NCBI RefSeq assembly: GCF_008041935.1
Contig: NZ_VKAC01000020.1
Coordinates: 1 to 55,419, forward strand
Origin: Quadrisphaera setariae
Lineage (GTDB): Bacteria; Actinomycetota; Actinomycetes; Actinomycetales; Quadrisphaeraceae
DNA length: 55,419 nt
Reading direction: 5' to 3'
How positions within the stretch are numbered: the first letter of the stretch is position 1; each line of letters opens with the position of its first letter. The notes below the pieces were generated by a model. That model saw only the letters and a program-made list of their open reading frames with translations. It was not told where the DNA came from and searched no databases. Shown piece by piece: positions 42,686-50,409 of this stretch. A program made the position numbers and the translations under genes.

Positions 42686-43681
42686 ATGTCCGGCGCGTCG
42701 AGCCGCCCCGGGGGCCGCCCGACGCTCGCCGACGTCGCCGAGCGGGCCGGTGTCTCCCCGGGCACCGCGTCCCTGGCGCTGCGCGGCGCCGCCGGGCCCA
42801 GCGCCGCCTCCGTCGAGCGCGTCCGCGCCGCCGCGAGCGCCCTCGGCTACCGGGCGGACCGCACCGCCAGCCGCCTCGCCGCCCGCCGCACCCGGCTCCT
42901 CGGCGTGACGCTGACGATCCGCAACACCTTCCACGCCGAGCTCGCCGAGGCCCTCCAGGACGCCGCCGAGGACGCCGGGTACCAGGTGCTCCTGCACCCG
43001 GTCACCGCCCGCCGCGGCGAGGCGGGAGCCGTCGAAGTCCTGCTCGACTCCCGGTGCGAGGCGCTGCTGCTGCTCGGCAGCGAGCTGCCGTCGTCGCAGC
43101 TCGCAGCCCTGGACGCCCACGACCCGGTGGTGCTGGTCGGGCGCCGGGCACCAGGGCTCGACGTCGTCAGGGCCGACGAGGCCGCGGGCACGGCCCTGGT
43201 GGTCGAGCACCTCGCGGAGCTCGGTCACACCCGCCTCGCCCACGTCAGCGGCGGCGGCAGCGAGGTCGCCCACGAGCGCCGCGACGGCTTCCTCGCCGCA
43301 GCGCGGTCGCGGGGCCTGGACCCGCTCGTGGTGGAGGGGTCGTTCAGCGAGGACGCCGGAGCCGCGGCGGTCGCCGAGGTCCTCGCCGCCGGAGCGACCG
43401 GGGTGTTCGCCGCCAACGACCGCGTGGCCGTCGGGCTCCTCGACGCCGTCCGGGGTGCGGGGCCGCGGGAAGGCGCGGCGCTCTCGGTGGTCGGCTACGA
43501 CGACAGCCCCCTGGCCCGCCTCGGGCACGTCCGCCTGACCTCCGTCAGCCAGGACCCCGCGGCGCTCGCCGCGGCCGCGGTGCGCACCGCCGTCGAGAGG
43601 CTGGACGGCGGCCGGGAGGATCCCGTCGACGTCGTCCTCGCCCCGCACCTGGTGGTGCGAGGCTCGACGGGACGGCCGTGA
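42686..43681 (+). CDS. LacI-family transcriptional regulator
   Basis: 331 residues. The helix-turn-helix PTLADVAERAGVSPGTASLALRG is followed by the hinge RLAARRTRLLGVTLTI and an effector domain (VLVGRRAPGLDVVRADEAAG, VVGYDDSPLARLGHVRLTSV). AGGGGGT lies before the ATG at 42686. It is divergent from the dehydrogenase/TIM-barrel pair and followed closely by a TIM-barrel and an aldo-keto reductase gene, all probable targets. Confidence 0.92.
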   Translation: MSGASSRPGGRPTLADVAERAGVSPGTASLALRGAAGPSAASVERVRAAASALGYRADRTASRLAARRTRLLGVTLTIRNTFHAELAEALQDAAEDAGYQVLLHPVTARRGEAGAVEVLLDSRCEALLLLGSELPSSQLAALDAHDPVVLVGRRAPGLDVVRADEAAGTALVVEHLAELGHTRLAHVSGGGSEVAHERRDGFLAAARSRGLDPLVVEGSFSEDAGAAAVAEVLAAGATGVFAANDRVAVGLLDAVRGAGPREGAALSVVGYDDSPLARLGHVRLTSVSQDPAALAAAAVRTAVERLDGGREDPVDVVLAPHLVVRGSTGRP

Positions 43682-43700
43682 TCACGAGGGAGTGGTGGCG

Positions 43701-44486
43701 ATGAGGCTCGCGGTGTGCGCGGAGATGGTGCTGCTCGACCTGCCGTTCGAGCAGCGCGTGCGGCGCCTGACCGAGCTCGGCTACGGCGTCGTGCTCTGGG
43801 ACTGGCGCACCAAGGACGTCGCCGCACTAGCTGCTCTGCGCGCGGGCGGCACCTGGTACTCCTCGATGACCGGCTACGCCGAGGGGACCCTCGCCGACGA
43901 GGTCGGCGCCGAGCGCCTGCTCGCCACCGCGCGCGACGCCCTGGCCGTGGCCGAGCGCCTCGGGGTGGAGCGGCTCAACGTCCACGGCACAGGCCTGGAC
44001 GGCCAGGGGCTGCCCGTCGTCGCCGTGGACGGTGCCGGGGCCACGCCGGCGATGTGGCTGCGCGCCGCCAGGACCCTCGAGGCGCTGGCAGCGCTGGGGG
44101 AGGCCCACGAGCAGGTGTTCGTGCTGGAGAACCTCAACACCGCCGTCGACCACCCTGGGGTGCCCTTCGCCCGGGCCGCCGACACGATCGCGCTGGTCGA
44201 GGCCGTCGGGTCGCCGTGGCTGAAGCTCAACCTCGACCTGTACCACGCCCAGATCGGCGAGGGGAACCTCGTGGAGCTGGTGGAGCGGGCGCTCCCGTGG
44301 GTCGGGGAGGTCCAGGTCGCGGACGTGCCGGGCCGCTGCCAGCCGGGCACCGGCGAGGTCCACTACCCGGCGGTGGCCGCGGCGCTGCGGCGTCTCGGCT
44401 ACGACGGCGTGGTGGCGCTGGAGGCGTTCGCCCGCGGCGACGACGAAGCGGCGCTCGACGACTTCCGCCGCGCCTTCACCGCCTGA
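43701..44486 (+). CDS. Hydroxypyruvate isomerase-like TIM-barrel protein
   Basis: 261 residues. MRLAVCAEMVLLDLPFEQRVRRLTELGYG, VLENLNTAVDHPGVPFA, KLNLDLYHAQIGEGNLVEL and GEVQVADVPGRCQPGTGEVHY are the hallmarks of the Hyi/OtnI group, including the metal-binding Glu, Asp, His and Glu. Such enzymes isomerise hydroxypyruvate or 2-keto sugar acids. ATG at 43701 is chosen since AGGGAG sits about 8 nt upstream; GTG at 43692 is in frame. It follows the LacI gene by 19 bases and precedes an aldo-keto reductase. Confidence 0.85.
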   Translation: MRLAVCAEMVLLDLPFEQRVRRLTELGYGVVLWDWRTKDVAALAALRAGGTWYSSMTGYAEGTLADEVGAERLLATARDALAVAERLGVERLNVHGTGLDGQGLPVVAVDGAGATPAMWLRAARTLEALAALGEAHEQVFVLENLNTAVDHPGVPFARAADTIALVEAVGSPWLKLNLDLYHAQIGEGNLVELVERALPWVGEVQVADVPGRCQPGTGEVHYPAVAAALRRLGYDGVVALEAFARGDDEAALDDFRRAFTA

Positions 44487-44512
44487 CACCCCTCGACGGA
44501 CGGAGCACTCCC

Positions 44513-45445
44513 GTGCAGCTCTCACCCCTGGGAACCACCGGCCTGCAGGTCTCGCAGGTGGCGCTCGGCACCGCGCCGCTCGGCGGCGGCCTCTTCGGCG
44601 ACTGCGACGAGCAGCAGGCCGAGCGCGTGGTCCACGAGGCCCTCGACCTCGGCATCACGCTCGTCGACACCTCGCCGTACTACGGCGACGCCGAGGAGCG
44701 GCTCGGCCGTGCGCTGCGCGGCGGCCGCCGCGACCGGGTGGTGCTGGCGACCAAGGCCGGTCGCTACGGCAGCGACGACTTCGACGTCTCCGCCGCCCGC
44801 ATCCGGTCGAGCCTCCAGCGCAGCCTCGACCTGCTGCGGACCGACCACGTCGACGTCTTCCAGCTGCACGACGTCGAGTTCGTGCCCCTCGAGCAGATCC
44901 GCGAGGTCGCCGTACCGGCTCTCCTCGCGCTGCGCGAGGAGGGCCTGGTCCGCGCCGTCGGCGTGACCGGGTACCCCGTCGAGACCATCTGCGCCCTGGT
45001 GGAGGAGTTCGACCTCGACGTCGTGCTGACGTACGCGCACGCCACGCTGCTCGACGACTCCCTGATGACGCGGGTGCTGCCCGTGGCGGAGGCGAACGGC
45101 ACCGCCGTGATGAACGCCGCCGCCGTCTCGCTCGGGCTGCTCACACCGTCCGGCGGCTCGATGGCCGCCGACCACCCCGCGAGCCCGGTGATCCGGGAGG
45201 CGGCCGCCGCGGTGGTGGCCCTGTGCCAGCGGGAGGGGGTCGACGTCGCCCAGCTCGCCAACCAGTACTCCATCCAGCGCAGCGGTGCGGCGACCACCGT
45301 CATCGGCACCCGGAAGCCCGCGAACGTCCGTGCCGCCGTGGAGGCGGCGGGCGAGCCGATCGACGAGGAGCTGCTCGCCGAGGTGCTGGCGCTGCGACCC
45401 CCGGCCGACCAGCGCACCTGGCCCGCGGGCGGCTGGCGGGGCTGA
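44513..45445 (+). CDS. Aldo/keto reductase
   Basis: 310 residues. The barrel starts SPLGTTGLQVSQVALGTAPLGG; the catalytic tetrad is represented by VDTSPYYGDAEERLG (Asp, Tyr), LATKAGR (Lys) and FQLHDVEF (His). NADP-binding elements appear near the end (TTVIGTRKPANVRAAV). It resembles L-fucose or D-threo-aldose 1-dehydrogenase-type reductases, which fits an aldose or polyol pathway with the adjacent isomerases. GTG start 26 bases after the preceding stop. Confidence 0.87.
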   Translation: MQLSPLGTTGLQVSQVALGTAPLGGGLFGDCDEQQAERVVHEALDLGITLVDTSPYYGDAEERLGRALRGGRRDRVVLATKAGRYGSDDFDVSAARIRSSLQRSLDLLRTDHVDVFQLHDVEFVPLEQIREVAVPALLALREEGLVRAVGVTGYPVETICALVEEFDLDVVLTYAHATLLDDSLMTRVLPVAEANGTAVMNAAAVSLGLLTPSGGSMAADHPASPVIREAAAAVVALCQREGVDVAQLANQYSIQRSGAATTVIGTRKPANVRAAVEAAGEPIDEELLAEVLALRPPADQRTWPAGGWRG

Positions 45446-45456
45446 CCCCGCCGGCC

Positions 45457-45475
45457 GGCCGGTGCCGGACCGGCC
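45457..45475. terminator. Bidirectional terminator hairpin
   Basis: GGCCGGT (45457-45463) and ACCGGCC (45469-45475) pair around GCCGG in the 33-base gap between convergent aldo/keto reductase and transporter genes. Confidence 0.55.
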
Positions 45476-45478
45476 CCC

Positions 45479-46909
45479 TCAGCGGCCGACGGCGGGCACG
45501 CCCCCAGCGGGGGTGCGCAGGTGCTCCTCGAGCGACTCGAGGGTGTGCCCCTTCGTCTCCGGGGCGCACCGGAGGACGAAGAAGAGCGAGGCCACGTTGA
45601 CGGCCGCGAAGAGCAGGAACGTCGTGGTGGTCCCCAGTGCTTCCGTGGTGGGCTCGAAGGCGAAGGAGATCGCCCCGTTGACGACCCACAGCACGAACAC
45701 CGAAAGGCCCATCGCGAAGCCGCGGATGGCCAGCGGGAAGATCTCCGACAGCATCAGCCAGATGCCCGTGCCGATGAAGCACTGCACGAAGGCGACGAAG
45801 ACGAGCATCGCCGCGAGGATGGTGAAGCTGCGCCCGGTGGACTGGGGGAGCAGGAACACCAGAGCGAGGACGACCTGCGACCCGACCACGCCGGCGAACC
45901 CGGTGAGCAGCATCCGCCGACGGCTCACGAAGCCCAGCAGCCAGATGCCGAGCAGCGTCATCGTCACCGACGTGACGCCGATCGCGATGGTGGACACGAG
46001 CGCCACCTGGTCGCCGAGGCCGGTGTCGGCCAGGATCTGCGTGCCGTAGTAGTTCACCGTGTTGATGCCGGTGGCCTGCTGGACCGCGGCCAGCCCGACG
46101 CCGATCCACACCAGGCGGCGCATCCACGGGTTCTGGCGCAGCACCGAGCGGATCGAGGTGCGGGCGGCGGCGCGGTCCTCGGTGGCGAGGTGGGAGATCT
46201 CGCCGAGCTCGCGGTCCGCCTCGGCGGCGCTGCGGCTGCGCAGGAGCACCGCGCGTGCCTCCTCGGTGCGCCCGCGCAGGGCCAGCCAGCGCGGCGACTC
46301 CGGGAGCACGACCATGCCCAGGAGGAGGCCGACGGCGGGGACGGCGGCGACTCCCAGCATGACGCGCCAGTTGCCCGGGTGGTCGACGAGCGCGCCGATG
46401 ACCGCGTTGATGGCGAAGGCGAGGAGCTGGCCTGAGACGATCATGAGCTCGTTGATGGTGACGATGCGGGCGCGCTTCTCCGCGGGCGCCATCTCGGCCA
46501 GGTAGACCGGGCAGATCACCGCCGCCGCTCCCACGCCCAGGCCGAGCACGAAGCGCGAGGCGACCAGCACCCCGAAGCCGGGTGCCAGGGCGCACCCGAG
46601 CGCCCCCACCAGGAAGACGACCCCGCAGATCAGCAGGGTGGTGCGCCGCCCGATCCGGTCTGCGATCCGGCCGGCGAACAGCGCGCCCAGCGCGGCGCCC
46701 GGCAGGAGCAGGACGGTGACCACCGTCGCCGTCTGCACCGTCGTGAGGCCCAGGTCGTCGGGCATGGTGAGGAGCGCGCCGGCGATGACGCCGGTGTCGT
46801 AGCCGAAGAGCAGGCCACCCAGGGTGGCGATGACGGTCAGGCGCACCAGGAAGGCGCCGTGGCTCGTCGTGGGCCCCTTCGAGGCCCCTCGGGCGGACGT
46901 CGTCGTCAT
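45479..46909 (-). CDS. iolT: MFS sugar/inositol:proton symporter (IolT-like)
   Basis: 476 residues, 12 membrane helices. Sugar-porter signatures are present: GGLLFGYDTGVIAGALL in helix 1, GRIADRIGRRTT, PESPRWLALRGR in the middle and PETKGHTLESLEEHL at the C-terminus; QQATGINTVNYYG matches the substrate site. Inositol is a reasonable cargo because the promoter (minus strand TTGACC at 47010-47015, TACGGT at 46987-46992, 17-base spacing) overlaps the same GntR-type motif found at iolG and iolC. Another sugar remains possible. Confidence 0.88.
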   Translation of the reverse strand: MTTTSARGASKGPTTSHGAFLVRLTVIATLGGLLFGYDTGVIAGALLTMPDDLGLTTVQTATVVTVLLLPGAALGALFAGRIADRIGRRTTLLICGVVFLVGALGCALAPGFGVLVASRFVLGLGVGAAAVICPVYLAEMAPAEKRARIVTINELMIVSGQLLAFAINAVIGALVDHPGNWRVMLGVAAVPAVGLLLGMVVLPESPRWLALRGRTEEARAVLLRSRSAAEADRELGEISHLATEDRAAARTSIRSVLRQNPWMRRLVWIGVGLAAVQQATGINTVNYYGTQILADTGLGDQVALVSTIAIGVTSVTMTLLGIWLLGFVSRRRMLLTGFAGVVGSQVVLALVFLLPQSTGRSFTILAAMLVFVAFVQCFIGTGIWLMLSEIFPLAIRGFAMGLSVFVLWVVNGAISFAFEPTTEALGTTTTFLLFAAVNVASLFFVLRCAPETKGHTLESLEEHLRTPAGGVPAVGR

Positions 46910-47002
46910 GGCGCTCCCTCGCGCATCGGCTCGGGCGCCCTGCGGGCGCCCCGGCGCCGCCGAGCCCGGGCCCGGCGGCTGGAGCGACCGTACGTCGACC
47001 TA

Positions 47003-47015
47003 TTTGTCAGGTCAA
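47003..47015. promoter_or_regulatory. Putative IolR-type (GntR) operator at the transporter promoter
   Basis: TTTGTCAGGTCAA matches TATGTCAGGACAA (48313-48325) in 11 of 13 positions. It overlaps the -35 element of the minus-strand transporter promoter, so binding would repress it. Confidence 0.65.
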
Positions 47016-47023
47016 CCCATCAA

Positions 47024-47037
47024 ATGCCCGAAGGCAT
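47024..47037 (-). terminator. Short hairpin ending the universal stress protein gene
   Basis: On the minus strand ATGCC TTCG GGCAT is a stem with a stable TTCG tetraloop, followed by TTTG. It begins at the stop codon of the gene at 47037 and lies just before the transporter promoter. Confidence 0.5.
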
Positions 47038-47447
47038 CAGGCGTTTTCGGGCTCGGCCTTCACCACGACCACCGGGCAGGTCGCGTGGAGCAGCACCTGC
47101 TGGGCGGTGCTGCCCAGCAGCAGCTTCGAGACCATCGAGCGGGGGCGCAGACCGATGACGATGCACCGCGCCCCCACCTGCGCTGCGACGTCGAGGAGGG
47201 CCTCCGCCGGCTCCTGGCGCGGCTCCTGGCGCACCTCGGCGCGCACGCCCGACTCGTCCAGCGTGCGGCGCAGGACCTCCAGGTGGGTGTCCTCCACCAG
47301 GGCCGGGCCGTCGGTGGCGCCGGCGCCGCGCCCGCTGTCGGTGTTCACCACCACGAGCGGGGCGTCGAAGGCCCTGGCGTGCTCGATGCCGGCCTGGACC
47401 GCGGCGCGGCCGCTGCTGCTGGGGACGTATCCGACGACGACGGTCAC
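47037..47447 (-). CDS. Universal stress protein (UspA domain)
   Basis: 136 residues, one Usp domain. VVVGYVPSSSGRAAVQAGIEHA opens the fold and GLRPRSMVSKLLLGSTAQQVLLHATCPVVVV contains the G-X2-G-X9-G-S/T-like ATP-binding region in slightly altered form (GLRPRS rather than GxxG), so nucleotide binding is uncertain. It follows the GntR regulator gene by 28 bases on the same strand and is probably cotranscribed. Role in the inositol context unclear. Confidence 0.85.
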   Translation of the reverse strand: MTVVVGYVPSSSGRAAVQAGIEHARAFDAPLVVVNTDSGRGAGATDGPALVEDTHLEVLRRTLDESGVRAEVRQEPRQEPAEALLDVAAQVGARCIVIGLRPRSMVSKLLLGSTAQQVLLHATCPVVVVKAEPENA

Positions 47448-47475
47448 GGGGTGCTCCTCGGTGGGGTGGTCGGCC

Positions 47476-48237
47476 TCAGCGGTCGACGAGGGTGGTCTCG
47501 AAGGCGTAGCGGGACGCGCGGTAGACGTGGTCGCCCACCTCGATCACGGAGCCCGCATCGTCGTAGGCGGTGCGGTGCATCGTCACGAGCGCCGCGCGAG
47601 GTCGTTCGTGCAGGAGGCGGGCCTCGGTCGCTGACGCCAGGCGGGCCCCGACGCTCTGGCGCGCCACCCGGAACTGCACGCCGCGGGCCCGCATCACCTC
47701 GTAGAGGCCCTCGGCCTCGAGCTGCTCGCGGTTCGGCGCCGTCGCGGCGGGGATGTGGTTGGTGAGGATGGCGAGCGGCTCGCCGTCGGCCGAGCGCAGC
47801 CGCCGCACCGTCACGACGTCCGTCCCGGGGGCGACGCCCAGGGCCTCGGCCAGCTCGTGCGGCGCCGGGGCGACGTCGTAGTCGAGCACCTCGGTGGTGG
47901 GGGTGCGCCCGCTGCGGGCGAGGTCGTCGTGGAGGCTCGTCAGCGCCATCGAGCGGTTGACGTGCGGGTGCACCACCTGGGTGCCGACACCGCGGCGCCT
48001 CACCAGCAGGCCCTTGTCCACCAGCTCCTGCAGCGCCTGCCGCATGGTCGGACGGGACAGGCCCAGCCTCTCGGCCAGGGCCACCTCGTTCTCCAGGCGC
48101 GAGCCGGGGGGCAGCGTGCCGTCGGAGATGGCTCCGCGGAGGAGCTCCGCGAGCTGGTGGTAGAGCGGTACGGGGCTCGACCTGTCGATCCCGCGCGCCA
48201 GCATCGCGGCGAGGTCGGGAGCGGCGGCGGTGCTCAT
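47476..48237 (-). CDS. iolR: GntR/UTRA-family regulator, probable IolR
   Basis: 253 residues. The winged helix-turn-helix (PLYHQLAELLRGAISDGTLPPGSRLENEVALAERLGLSRPTMRQALQELVDKGLL) is followed by a UTRA effector domain (EVLDYDVAPAPHELAEALGV, VVTVRRLRSADGEPLAILTN). It is divergent from iolC, with TATGTCAGGACAA in the shared promoter and near-copies at the iolG and iolT promoters, which makes it the likely repressor of inositol genes. ATG at 48237 fits the domain start. The minus-strand -10 candidate TACGGT lies at 48309-48314. Confidence 0.85.
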   Translation of the reverse strand: MSTAAAPDLAAMLARGIDRSSPVPLYHQLAELLRGAISDGTLPPGSRLENEVALAERLGLSRPTMRQALQELVDKGLLVRRRGVGTQVVHPHVNRSMALTSLHDDLARSGRTPTTEVLDYDVAPAPHELAEALGVAPGTDVVTVRRLRSADGEPLAILTNHIPAATAPNREQLEAEGLYEVMRARGVQFRVARQSVGARLASATEARLLHERPRAALVTMHRTAYDDAGSVIEVGDHVYRASRYAFETTLVDR

Positions 48238-48312
48238 CGCCGAATCATCGCAGGCGAGCGGCCCGCGGACCAGCATCCCGGGAGCTTTGCGCTCCGAAGG
48301 ACTAGAGGACCG

Positions 48313-48325
48313 TATGTCAGGACAA
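48313..48325. promoter_or_regulatory. Putative IolR-type (GntR) operator in the iolR-iolC divergent promoter
   Basis: TATGTCAGGACAA contains the inverted repeat TGTC-AG-GACA. A TTGACA (-35-like, plus strand) follows at 48329-48334, and a minus-strand -10 overlaps its left end. Near-copies occur at 33280-33292 and 47003-47015. Confidence 0.7.
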
Positions 48326-48463
48326 CACTTGACAGGCGGTGGCCATCGGGAGCAGTGTCGTCACCGGCGGTGCTGCCGCCCCCGGACGCCGGGGGCCGTC
48401 CTGCGCGGCGCCCCCCGCACCCCCGCACCACCACCCAGCCGCACGACGACGTGGAGGTCTTGC

Positions 48464-49477
48464 GTGAACACGCCCGCCGCCGCCCCCGAGGTGCTGGTCG
48501 TCGGACGCTGCGGCGTCGACGTCTACCCCCTCCAGACCGGGGTCGGCCTCGAGGACGTCGAGACGTTCGGCAAGTTCCTCGGCGGCAGCGCCGCCAACGT
48601 GGCGGTCGCCGCGGCCCGCCTCGGCCGTCGCCCCGCGCTCCTCTCGGGCGTCGGCGACGACCCCTTCGGCCGCTTCGTGCGCCGGGCGCTGCGCGAGCTG
48701 GGCGTCGACGACGCCCTCGTCGCCACCGACGCCGCGCACCTCACCCCGGTGACGTTCTGCGAGATCTTCCCGCCGGACCACTTCCCGATCTGGTTCTACC
48801 GCCGCCCCACCGCTCCCGACCTGCAGCTCGAGGAGTCGGACCTCGACCTCGACGCCGTGACCGGAGCCGACCTCCTCTGGGTGACGCTGACCGGCCTGTC
48901 CGAGGAGCCCAGCCGCTCTGCGCACCACGCGGCGCTGGAGGCGCGCTCCGCCGCCTCGTCAGCTGTCGGCGGTGCCCGCACCGTGCTCGACCTCGACTAC
49001 CGCCCCGACTTCTGGCTCGGCGCCGGCGGTGTCGACGCCGCCCGCGAGCAGGCCCAGCGCGCCCTCTCGCACGTCACGGTCGCCGTGGGCAACCGCGAGG
49101 AGTGCTGGGTGGCGACGGGCGAGGACGACGCCGACGCGGCCGCCGACGCCCTCCTCGAGCTCGGGGTCCAGCTGGCCGTCGTGAAGCAGGGCCCGCGCGG
49201 CGTGCTCGGCGCCACCCGCGACGAGCGCGTCGTCGTCCCCGCCACCCCGGTCGAGGTCGTCAACGGCCTGGGAGCCGGTGACGCCTTCGGCGGGTCGCTC
49301 ATCCACGGGCTCCTCGCGGACCTGCCGCTGAACGACCTGCTGGCCCGCTGCAACGCCGCGGGGGCCATCGTCGCCTCCCGCCTGGAGTGCTCGACGGCCA
49401 TGCCCACGGCGGCCGAGATCGCCGCCCACGTCTCCGCCCACCGCACCGACCACGCCGAGGAGTCCTCCCGTGCCTGA
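48464..49477 (+). CDS. iolC: 5-dehydro-2-deoxygluconokinase
   Basis: 337 residues, PfkB/ribokinase family; phosphorylates 2-deoxy-5-keto-D-gluconate in inositol breakdown. GRCGVDVYPLQTGVGLEDVETF followed by GKFLGGSAANVAVAAARLG is characteristic for IolC, and EVVNGLGAGDAFGGSLIHGLL is the PfkB signature 2 with the catalytic Asp. GGAGGT at 48452-48457 lies 6 nt before the GTG, which fixes the start. First gene of the plus-strand operon running to the window end; its 3' end overlaps the next gene by 8 bases. Confidence 0.93.
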   Translation: MNTPAAAPEVLVVGRCGVDVYPLQTGVGLEDVETFGKFLGGSAANVAVAAARLGRRPALLSGVGDDPFGRFVRRALRELGVDDALVATDAAHLTPVTFCEIFPPDHFPIWFYRRPTAPDLQLEESDLDLDAVTGADLLWVTLTGLSEEPSRSAHHAALEARSAASSAVGGARTVLDLDYRPDFWLGAGGVDAAREQAQRALSHVTVAVGNREECWVATGEDDADAAADALLELGVQLAVVKQGPRGVLGATRDERVVVPATPVEVVNGLGAGDAFGGSLIHGLLADLPLNDLLARCNAAGAIVASRLECSTAMPTAAEIAAHVSAHRTDHAEESSRA

Positions 49478-50387
49478 CACCCGGACCCCCACCACGGTGC
49501 TCCCGGCGCCCCGGGCGCGGACCTACGCGGAGGTCACCGAGCTGCGCGCGCGCCACCCCGAGGCCGTCGCCGCGGCGCTCGCCGACCGCGTGCGCCGGCC
49601 CTCCTTCGTGCCGGAGGACGGCCGGCTCATGGTGGTCGCCGCGGACCACCCCGCCCGTGGCGCCCTCTCGGCGCGCGGCCGTGCCGACGCCATGGCCAGC
49701 CGCACGGAGCTCCTCGACCGGCTGCGCACCGCCCTCGCGCGTCCCGGCGTCGACGGGCTGCTGGCCACCGCCGACATCGCCGAGGACCTCCTGCTGCTCG
49801 GTGCCCTGGAGGACAAGGTCGTCATCGCCTCCATGAACCGCGGCGGCCTCGCCGGCTCGGTCTTCGAGATGGACGACCGCATGACCGCCTACGACGTGCC
49901 CGGCATCGTCGAGTCCGGCTTCGACGCCGGCAAGATGCTGCTGCGCATCGACCGGGACGACCCCAGCACCGTGGCGACGATGGAGACCTGCGCCAGGGCG
50001 GTCACCGACCTCAACCGCGCCGGCAAGGTCGCCATGGTCGAGCCGTTCGTCAGCTTCCGCGACGGCCGCAAGGTGGTGAACGACCTCTCGCCCGAGGGCG
50101 TCATCACCTCCATCCACGTCGGCCAGGGCATCGGCGCCTCCTCGGCCCGCACCTGGATGAAGCTGCCCGTGGTCGACGACATGGAGCGCGTCATGGAGGC
50201 CACCACCCTGCCCACCCTCATCCTGGGCGGCGACCCGGTCGCGGCCCCCGACGCCACCTACGAGACCTGGCGCCGCGCCCTGGCGCTGCCGGCGGTGCGC
50301 GGCCTCGTCGTCGGCCGCGCCCTGCTGTTCCCCCCCGACGACGACGTCGCCGCAGCCGTCGACACCGCCGTCTCCCTCGTCCGCTGA
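49470..50387 (+). CDS. Cgl0158-type (beta/alpha)8-barrel aldolase-family protein
   Basis: 305 residues. LMVVAADHPARGALSARGR, LATADIAEDLLLLGALEDKVV, SMNRGGLAGSVFEMDDRMTAYD and LGGDPVAAPDATYETWRRAL describe a class I aldolase-like barrel conserved in actinobacterial inositol operons (Cgl0158 family by memory). Its position directly after iolC suggests it cleaves the kinase product, 2-deoxy-5-keto-gluconate 6-phosphate, into dihydroxyacetone phosphate and malonic semialdehyde, in place of class II IolJ. This role is inferred from context. GTG start. Confidence 0.82.
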   Translation: MPDTRTPTTVLPAPRARTYAEVTELRARHPEAVAAALADRVRRPSFVPEDGRLMVVAADHPARGALSARGRADAMASRTELLDRLRTALARPGVDGLLATADIAEDLLLLGALEDKVVIASMNRGGLAGSVFEMDDRMTAYDVPGIVESGFDAGKMLLRIDRDDPSTVATMETCARAVTDLNRAGKVAMVEPFVSFRDGRKVVNDLSPEGVITSIHVGQGIGASSARTWMKLPVVDDMERVMEATTLPTLILGGDPVAAPDATYETWRRALALPAVRGLVVGRALLFPPDDDVAAAVDTAVSLVR

Positions 50388-50409
50388 CCCTTCCCAGGAG
50401 GACCGTCCC

